This document shows, one piece after another, positions 59,263 to 64,000 of a stretch of 64,000 nt of DNA. A program made the position numbers and the translations under genes. How positions within the stretch are numbered: position 1 is the first letter of the stretch; each line of letters begins with the position of its first letter. The notes beneath the pieces are model-generated. The model searched no databases, had not been told where the DNA came from, and worked only from the letters and a program-made list of their open reading frames with translations. The stretch spans positions 143,667 through 207,666 of the forward strand of contig JBBSQX010000003.1 in assembly GCA_038243605.1 (NCBI GenBank), given 5' to 3'. This DNA is from Terrimesophilobacter sp038243605. GTDB lineage: Bacteria > Actinomycetota > Actinomycetes > Actinomycetales > Microbacteriaceae.

Positions 59263-61965
59263 GTGGCTAAACCACGCGTACACGAGATCGCAGCAGAACT
59301 CGGCGTAGACAGCAAAACAGCCCTTGAGAAACTCAAGGAAATGGGCGAGTTCGTTAAAGGACCGTCTTCCAGCGTTGAACCCCCGGTGGCGCGAAGGCTA
59401 AAGGCTGCCCTTGAGGCGGATGGTGCGAAAGCACCCAAGGCCGCCGAAGAGCCCCCAAAGGCTCCAACGAAAGCTGCACCCGCCCCGGGGCCGGCTCCCG
59501 CTCCTAAGGCACCGCCAGTCGCAGAAGCTCCGGCACCTGTCGAGCCCGCGGCTCCCGCACCTGCTCCTGAGGCTCCAGCGCCAGCTGCAGCAGCAACAGC
59601 CCCGGCAGCCGATGGAGCTGACGCTCCCGCCGCAGACAGTGCGTCGGGCATCCCACGGCCTGGAGCCCCTCGACCGGGAAATAACCCGTTCGCGTCGACT
59701 CAGGGAATGCAGCGCCCCGGCGCTCCCCGCCCGGGCAACAACCCTTATGCAAGCACTCAAGGAATGAACACTCGGCCACCGTCGTCGAGCGGCATTCCCC
59801 GTCCAGCAGCACCGCGGCCAGGGTCGCCCCGACCAGGTGTCGGCGTTGGTCAGCGCCCAGGTGCGCCAGGTGCACGCCCAGGAGGTGCAGGTGGTGCCCG
59901 TACGGGTGCGCCAGGTGCACGCCCAGGTGGCGGCGGTTTCCGGCCAGGTGGCGCACCAGGTGGCGCCCCGAGTACAGGTTTCGGACCCAACCGTCCACCA
60001 GGTGGCGGCGGCCGTGGCCGTGGCCCTGGCGGCGGCACGGCGGGAGCATTCGGTCGCGGTGGCGGTCGTGCGAAGTCGCGCAAGTCGAAGCGTACGAAGC
60101 GCGCAGAGTTTGAGCTGCGCGAAGCCCCGTCGCTTGGCGGCGTCAGCGTTCCCCGCGGCGACGGCAACACCGTCGTGCGGATGCGTCGCGGTGCTTCGAT
60201 TACAGACTTTGCCGACAAGATAGATGCCAGTCCAGGCAACCTTGTCACTGTGCTGTTCCACCTCGGTGAAATGGCTACGGCCACTGAGTCTCTCGACGAG
60301 GCAACCTTTGAGGTTCTCGGTCAGGAACTCGGTTACAAGATTCAGATTGTGTCTCCTGAAGACGAAGATAAAGAGCTTCTTGAAGGCTTCGACATCGACC
60401 TCGAACAGGAACTCGAAGACGAAGACGACGATGATCTGACGGCTCGCCCGCCAGTGGTTACCGTGATGGGTCACGTCGACCACGGTAAGACTCGACTGCT
60501 CGATGCGATCCGCAAGGCAAACGTGCGCGAGGGTGAAGCCGGCGGCATTACCCAGCACATCGGTGCCTACCAGGTCACAGAAGAGCATGACGGTGTCGAT
60601 CGCCCCATTACCTTCATTGACACCCCGGGTCACGAAGCCTTCACCGCCATGCGTGCTCGTGGTGCACAGGTGACCGACATTGCGATTTTGGTGGTCGCCG
60701 CCGACGACGGCATCATGCCGCAGACGGTGGAGGCACTCAACCACGCGCAGGCAGCAGGCGTGCCAATCGTGGTCGCGGTCAACAAGCTCGATCAGCCAGC
60801 TGCACACCCGGCGACGGTGCGCCAGCAGCTCACCGAATTCGGGCTGGTCGCAGAGGAGTACGGCGGAGACACGATGTTCGTTGACGTTTCGGCGCTCAAC
60901 AACATCGGTATTACCGAGCTTCTCGACGCCGTGCTGTTGACGGCGGATGCCGGGCTCGATCTTCGCGCAAATGCCGATAAAGACGCACGTGGAGTGACCA
61001 TCGAGGCCAAGCTCGACAAGGGGCGTGGCGCCGTGGCGACCGTGCTCATCCAGTCGGGAACCCTCGAAGTTGGTGACCCGATCGTTTCGGGTACTGCTTA
61101 TGGCCGTGTTCGCGCGATGTTCGATGAGAACGGTGACTCTGTCGAGTTCGCAACTCCTGCCCGCCCTGTTGCGGTGCTTGGTCTCACGTCGGTACCTCGC
61201 GCCGGTGACACGTTCCTCGTCACCGACGATGACCGCACCGCTCGCCAGATCGCTGAGAAGCGCGAAGCAGTGGAGCGCAACGCTCTGCTTGCTCGAAGCC
61301 GCAAGCGCATCAGCCTCGAGGACTTCACGAAGGCTCTCGAAGATGGCAAGGTCGAATCGCTCAACCTCATCATCAAGGGTGACGTTTCTGGTGCTGTTGA
61401 AGCGCTCGAAGAGTCGCTCCTCAAGATCGATGTTGACGACTCTGTGCAGCTGCGCATCATCCACCGCGGTGTTGGTGGAGTCACGGAGAGCGATGTCAAC
61501 CTCGCCACCGTCGACAACGCCATCATCATTGGGTTCAACGTGCGCCCAGACCCGAAGGCCCGCGAACGTGCGGCGCGCGAGGGTGTGGATGTGCGTTTCT
61601 ACTCGGTCATCTACACCGCACTCGAAGATGTCGAGAATGCTCTCAAGGGCATGCTCAAGCCGGAGTACGAAGAGATCCAGTCCGGTGTTGCCGAGATCCG
61701 CGAGGTATTCAGTTCCTCGAAGTTCGGCAACGTCGCTGGTGTCATCGTGCGGTCGGGAACCATCACGCGAAACGCGAAGGCTCGGGTTATCCGAGACGGC
61801 GTTGTGGTGGGGGATGCCCTGGCGATCGAGTCGCTGCGTCGCTTCAAAGACGATGTCACAGAGGTCAAGACCGACTTCGAAGCGGGTATCGGCCTCGGTA
61901 AGTTCAACGACATTCGTATCGGTGACGAGATCGAGACAATCGAATTGAAAGAAAAGGTCAGGTAG
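59263..61965 (+). CDS. infB: Translation initiation factor IF-2
   Basis: A 900-residue IF-2. The N-terminal IF2N domain (residues 1-50, KPRVHEIAAELGVDSKTALEKL) is followed by a disordered Ala/Pro/Gly-rich region to about residue 275. It includes two 19-residue repeats (about 132-168) with GAPRPGNNPYASTQGM. A second IF2N domain and the GTPase follow: GHVDHGKT at 403-410, DTPGHEAF and NKLD. Domains II-IV close the protein. GTG 59263 is the start. It is the core of the nusA-infB-rbfA translation unit. Confidence 0.95.
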   Translation: MAKPRVHEIAAELGVDSKTALEKLKEMGEFVKGPSSSVEPPVARRLKAALEADGAKAPKAAEEPPKAPTKAAPAPGPAPAPKAPPVAEAPAPVEPAAPAPAPEAPAPAAAATAPAADGADAPAADSASGIPRPGAPRPGNNPFASTQGMQRPGAPRPGNNPYASTQGMNTRPPSSSGIPRPAAPRPGSPRPGVGVGQRPGAPGARPGGAGGARTGAPGARPGGGGFRPGGAPGGAPSTGFGPNRPPGGGGRGRGPGGGTAGAFGRGGGRAKSRKSKRTKRAEFELREAPSLGGVSVPRGDGNTVVRMRRGASITDFADKIDASPGNLVTVLFHLGEMATATESLDEATFEVLGQELGYKIQIVSPEDEDKELLEGFDIDLEQELEDEDDDDLTARPPVVTVMGHVDHGKTRLLDAIRKANVREGEAGGITQHIGAYQVTEEHDGVDRPITFIDTPGHEAFTAMRARGAQVTDIAILVVAADDGIMPQTVEALNHAQAAGVPIVVAVNKLDQPAAHPATVRQQLTEFGLVAEEYGGDTMFVDVSALNNIGITELLDAVLLTADAGLDLRANADKDARGVTIEAKLDKGRGAVATVLIQSGTLEVGDPIVSGTAYGRVRAMFDENGDSVEFATPARPVAVLGLTSVPRAGDTFLVTDDDRTARQIAEKREAVERNALLARSRKRISLEDFTKALEDGKVESLNLIIKGDVSGAVEALEESLLKIDVDDSVQLRIIHRGVGGVTESDVNLATVDNAIIIGFNVRPDPKARERAAREGVDVRFYSVIYTALEDVENALKGMLKPEYEEIQSGVAEIREVFSSSKFGNVAGVIVRSGTITRNAKARVIRDGVVVGDALAIESLRRFKDDVTEVKTDFEAGIGLGKFNDIRIGDEIETIELKEKVR

Positions 61966-61991
61966 CCGGTTCGGCGGACGAGGAGATACAT

Positions 61992-62480
61992 ATGGCAGAT
62001 CCGGCGAGGGCGCGAAAGCTCGCCGATCGCATCAAGGTGATCGTGGCGAAGCGGCTAGAGAAGGGGATCAAAGATCCCCGGCTCGGTTTTGTCACGATCA
62101 CCGATGTGCAGGTCACGGGCGACCTTCAACACGCGAGCGTTTTTTACACCGTGTATGGCACAGATGAGGAGCGCGTGAATTCTGCGGTTGCTCTCAAGTC
62201 GGCCACCGGGATGCTGCGCTCAGAGGTTGGACGCAACATCACCTCGAGGCTCACTCCGAGTCTTGAGTTCATTGCTGACGCGATCCCAGAGAACGCACAC
62301 CTCATTGAGGGCTTGCTCGCCGAAGCGCGTACCCGCGACGGCGAGGTCTCTTCGCTTGCGGCCACTGCACAGTATGCGGGCGACGCTGATCCTTACGTGA
62401 AACCGCGTGGAATCGACGATGATGACGATGAAGATTACGATGCAGCTTCTGACGACGCTGAGGCAGGCGAAGAAGAGTAG
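61992..62480 (+). CDS. rbfA: Ribosome-binding factor A
   Basis: A 162-residue RbfA, a KH-type factor for 30S maturation. DPARARKLADRIKVIVAKRLEKGIKDPRLGFVTIT and ARVFYTVYG-type strands are typical, with SRLTPSLEFIADAIPE near residue 95. The last 30 residues are very acidic (D/E-rich), an actinobacterial feature. It starts 26 bp after infB behind GGAG. Its TAG stop directly abuts the mutY stop (TAGCTA). Confidence 0.93.
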   Translation: MADPARARKLADRIKVIVAKRLEKGIKDPRLGFVTITDVQVTGDLQHASVFYTVYGTDEERVNSAVALKSATGMLRSEVGRNITSRLTPSLEFIADAIPENAHLIEGLLAEARTRDGEVSSLAATAQYAGDADPYVKPRGIDDDDDEDYDAASDDAEAGEEE

Positions 62481-63410
62481 CTATTCGGGTAGTTGGTAGT
62501 CGCCGGCCGAATCTTGTTCGATGAGGCCGTCGGCAACCAACCCTGTAATGGCGCGCTGGCGCTGAACTTGAATCTGCCATACAGCGTCAATGTCGAGTGC
62601 CGCCACCGGTGTCTCGCTGTCTCTGAGCATCGCCAGAATCAGCCCGCGCACTTGACGGTCTGACCCCCCGTAGCTTGCCTGTATCGCGCGAACGGGGCCT
62701 TGGTACTCCGGATAGCCGTTCGCACGCCAGACGCAAATATTGGCGAGTGGGCATTCGCTGCAGCGTGGTGATCTCGCCGTGCAGATGAGCGCACCAAGCT
62801 CCATGATCGCCGCACTCACGATGTGCGCTTCCTCCGCATCGTTGGGTAGGAGTTGTTCGACGTCGGCGAGATCTCGTCTGGTGGAGGGGGGAGCAGGCTG
62901 CCCGTTGCCGTGAATCGCACGCGCCACAACTCGGCGAACGTTTGTATCCACGACGGGGTGTCGTTGCCCGTGGGCGAAGACGGCGACGGCGCGTGCGGTG
63001 TACTCACCGACGCCCGGCAGCGAGAGAAGCTCTTCGAGGTCGAGCGGAACCTCGCCACTGTGGCGTTCAACGATAGCGATTGCGCACGCGTGGAGCCGAA
63101 GTGCTCTCCGAGGGTAGCCGAGTCGACCCCACGCGCGCACAGCTTCACCCGCGGGCACGGAGGCGAGATCTGCGGGTGTCGGCCAACGCTCAAGCCACGC
63201 AGCCAGAGGTGAAATGACTCGCGCAACCGGTGTCTGCTGGAGCATCACTTCGCTGACGAGAATGCCCCACGCGCCGAACCCATCGGCTCTCCACGGTAGG
63301 TCGCGGGCATTGCTCCGATACCAGGTGGCGACAGCGCGCGCGAGAGATTTGCGTTGGCCGTCTTCTCCACCCACCAGCGTTGACACATTCACCCGCACTA
63401 CTCTAGGCAT
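62481..63410 (-). CDS. mutY: A/G-specific adenine glycosylase MutY
   Basis: A 309-residue DNA glycosylase that removes adenine paired with 8-oxoguanine. The helix-hairpin-helix is LPGVGEYTARAVAVFAHG with the catalytic Asp in VVDTNVRRVVAR. The iron-sulfur Cys set is CTARSPRCSECPLANIC (C-x6-C-x2-C-x5-C). It is shorter than E. coli MutY: the C-terminal NUDIX-like recognition domain is replaced by a small winged region. The start ATG at 63410 is the nearest that does not enter the next gene; GTG codons a few residues on are possible. It abuts both neighbours without a gap. Confidence 0.88.
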   Translation of the reverse strand: MPRVVRVNVSTLVGGEDGQRKSLARAVATWYRSNARDLPWRADGFGAWGILVSEVMLQQTPVARVISPLAAWLERWPTPADLASVPAGEAVRAWGRLGYPRRALRLHACAIAIVERHSGEVPLDLEELLSLPGVGEYTARAVAVFAHGQRHPVVDTNVRRVVARAIHGNGQPAPPSTRRDLADVEQLLPNDAEEAHIVSAAIMELGALICTARSPRCSECPLANICVWRANGYPEYQGPVRAIQASYGGSDRQVRGLILAMLRDSETPVAALDIDAVWQIQVQRQRAITGLVADGLIEQDSAGDYQLPE

Positions 63411-64000
63411 ATGGCCCGGTCTGAACATCTGCTGAAGGATCAAGTGAAGTCTCTTGCGGAAGAGATCGTGCACAATTACGGACACGGTCGCACTTTGGTG
63501 GCGGTGGATGGCCGTCATGGTGCCGGGCAGCAGGAGTTTGCAAATGCACTTGCCAGCACGCTTTCTGCCCGCGGCGTCAAGGTTTTCCATGCACGAATTG
63601 ATGATTTTTTTCGTCCACGCTCAGAGCGTGAGCGCGAAGGCTGGCTCGACGGCAAAGCCCACTACCGTGAGGCATACGATTACTCGTTGCTTCGTCGAGT
63701 GCTGGTAGATCCGTTCCACACCAGCGGCAGCACCAGTTTTGTTCTTACCGGGTTTGACGAAGTGCGTGATGAGCCTGTGTTTCAGCCCAAGTGGATGTCT
63801 GCAGGGCCAGACGCGATCCTTATCGTGGACGGGGTATTTCTGCACAGGCCCGAACTTGCCGGTATGTGGAACTATTCCATCTGGCTGAAGAAGACCATCA
63901 CAGAGTCTGATGATCCAGAGCAGGTCAGAAATAGTGCCTCGGATGAGGCATATCTGGCCCACGCGAAGCCAGGTGAAACCGCAACGGCAGTATTCGACAA
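63411..64000 (+). CDS. Uridine-kinase-like protein with degenerate P-loop (partial)
   Basis: The first 196 codons of a gene that runs past the window end. It resembles actinobacterial uridine-kinase-like P-loop proteins: DDFFRPRSERE, YDYSLLRRVLVDPF and ILIVDGVFLHRPELAGMW are family blocks. The phosphate-binding loop is altered: DGRHGAGQQEF stands where DGxxGxGKTTF is expected, so both the Lys and the Thr are Gln. ATG 63411 forms CATATG with the opposite mutY start. It is either a kinase relic or a member with a new role. The 3' end is missing. Confidence 0.7.
   Translation, partial: MARSEHLLKDQVKSLAEEIVHNYGHGRTLVAVDGRHGAGQQEFANALASTLSARGVKVFHARIDDFFRPRSEREREGWLDGKAHYREAYDYSLLRRVLVDPFHTSGSTSFVLTGFDEVRDEPVFQPKWMSAGPDAILIVDGVFLHRPELAGMWNYSIWLKKTITESDDPEQVRNSASDEAYLAHAKPGETATAVFD

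Noticed and set aside
59398..61464. 688-codon open frame antisense to infB
   Set aside because: A shadow of the GC-rich infB coding strand: low-complexity Arg/Trp/Thr composition, no motif and no start signal.

Overview
The window is high-GC bacterial chromosome, most likely from an actinobacterium of the Microbacteriaceae type. The grounds are GC-rich third codon positions, many GTG starts, lipoproteins with short lipoboxes, a ProS-NusA-YlxR-InfB-RbfA block, a mycobacterial-style branched-chain 2-oxoacid dehydrogenase, and a Gly/Pro/Ala-rich IF-2 N-terminus. I see no rRNA, tRNA, CRISPR array, integrase or insertion sequence.

Layout. 0-5.6 kb: gabT, an OsmC-like protein, an FKBP-type lipoprotein, a DXR-like protein and the site-2 protease RseP. 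5.7-18.2 kb: a thiolase divergent from a long, tightly overlapping operon. The operon holds a Liv-type ABC importer, an acyl-CoA synthetase, a TetR regulator, a 3-hydroxybutyrate-dehydrogenase-like SDR, alpha/beta hydrolases and a two-subunit 3-oxoacid CoA-transferase. 18.3-30.5 kb: phenylacetate (paa) catabolism, with paaF-paaH-paaZ, an MFS carrier, an amino-acid permease, paaR-paaI divergent from paaABCDE, and paaG. A matching operator-like sequence precedes both paa transcription units. 30.6-36 kb: accessory genes, namely a solitary OLD-like ATPase/TOPRIM protein, a tiny zinc-ribbon protein, an MFS/ArsR-type pair with a striking operator, and an M20 peptidase. 36-45.5 kb: a second, unfamiliar catabolic cluster with an Ltp (SCP2-thiolase)/DUF35 pair, acyl-CoA ligase, amidohydrolase, IclR regulator, family-3 ABC importer and a crotonase. 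45.6-53.9 kb: miscellaneous genes, then bkdABC with an Lrp regulator. 54-64 kb: proS, a flippase-like membrane protein plus glycosyltransferase, nusA-ylxR-infB-rbfA, mutY and a kinase-like protein cut by the window end.

How it works together. Most of 5.7-53.9 kb channels acids to acyl-CoA and on to acetyl-/succinyl-CoA: ketone-body-type acids, phenylacetate, an unknown amide- or ester-linked acid, and branched-chain oxo-acids. It sits between rseP and proS, which are usually close neighbours together with ispG in related actinobacteria; ispG is not in the window.

Most unusual points. The DXR-like protein has lost two of three metal-binding acids and several other active-site residues while keeping the fold signatures. 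The 36-45.5 kb cluster looks like an undescribed hydrate-then-retro-aldol (or thiolytic) route. The terminal kinase-like protein has a P-loop without its Lys. ylxR appears to start at CTG. All functional calls rest on reading motifs and context; no database search was run.
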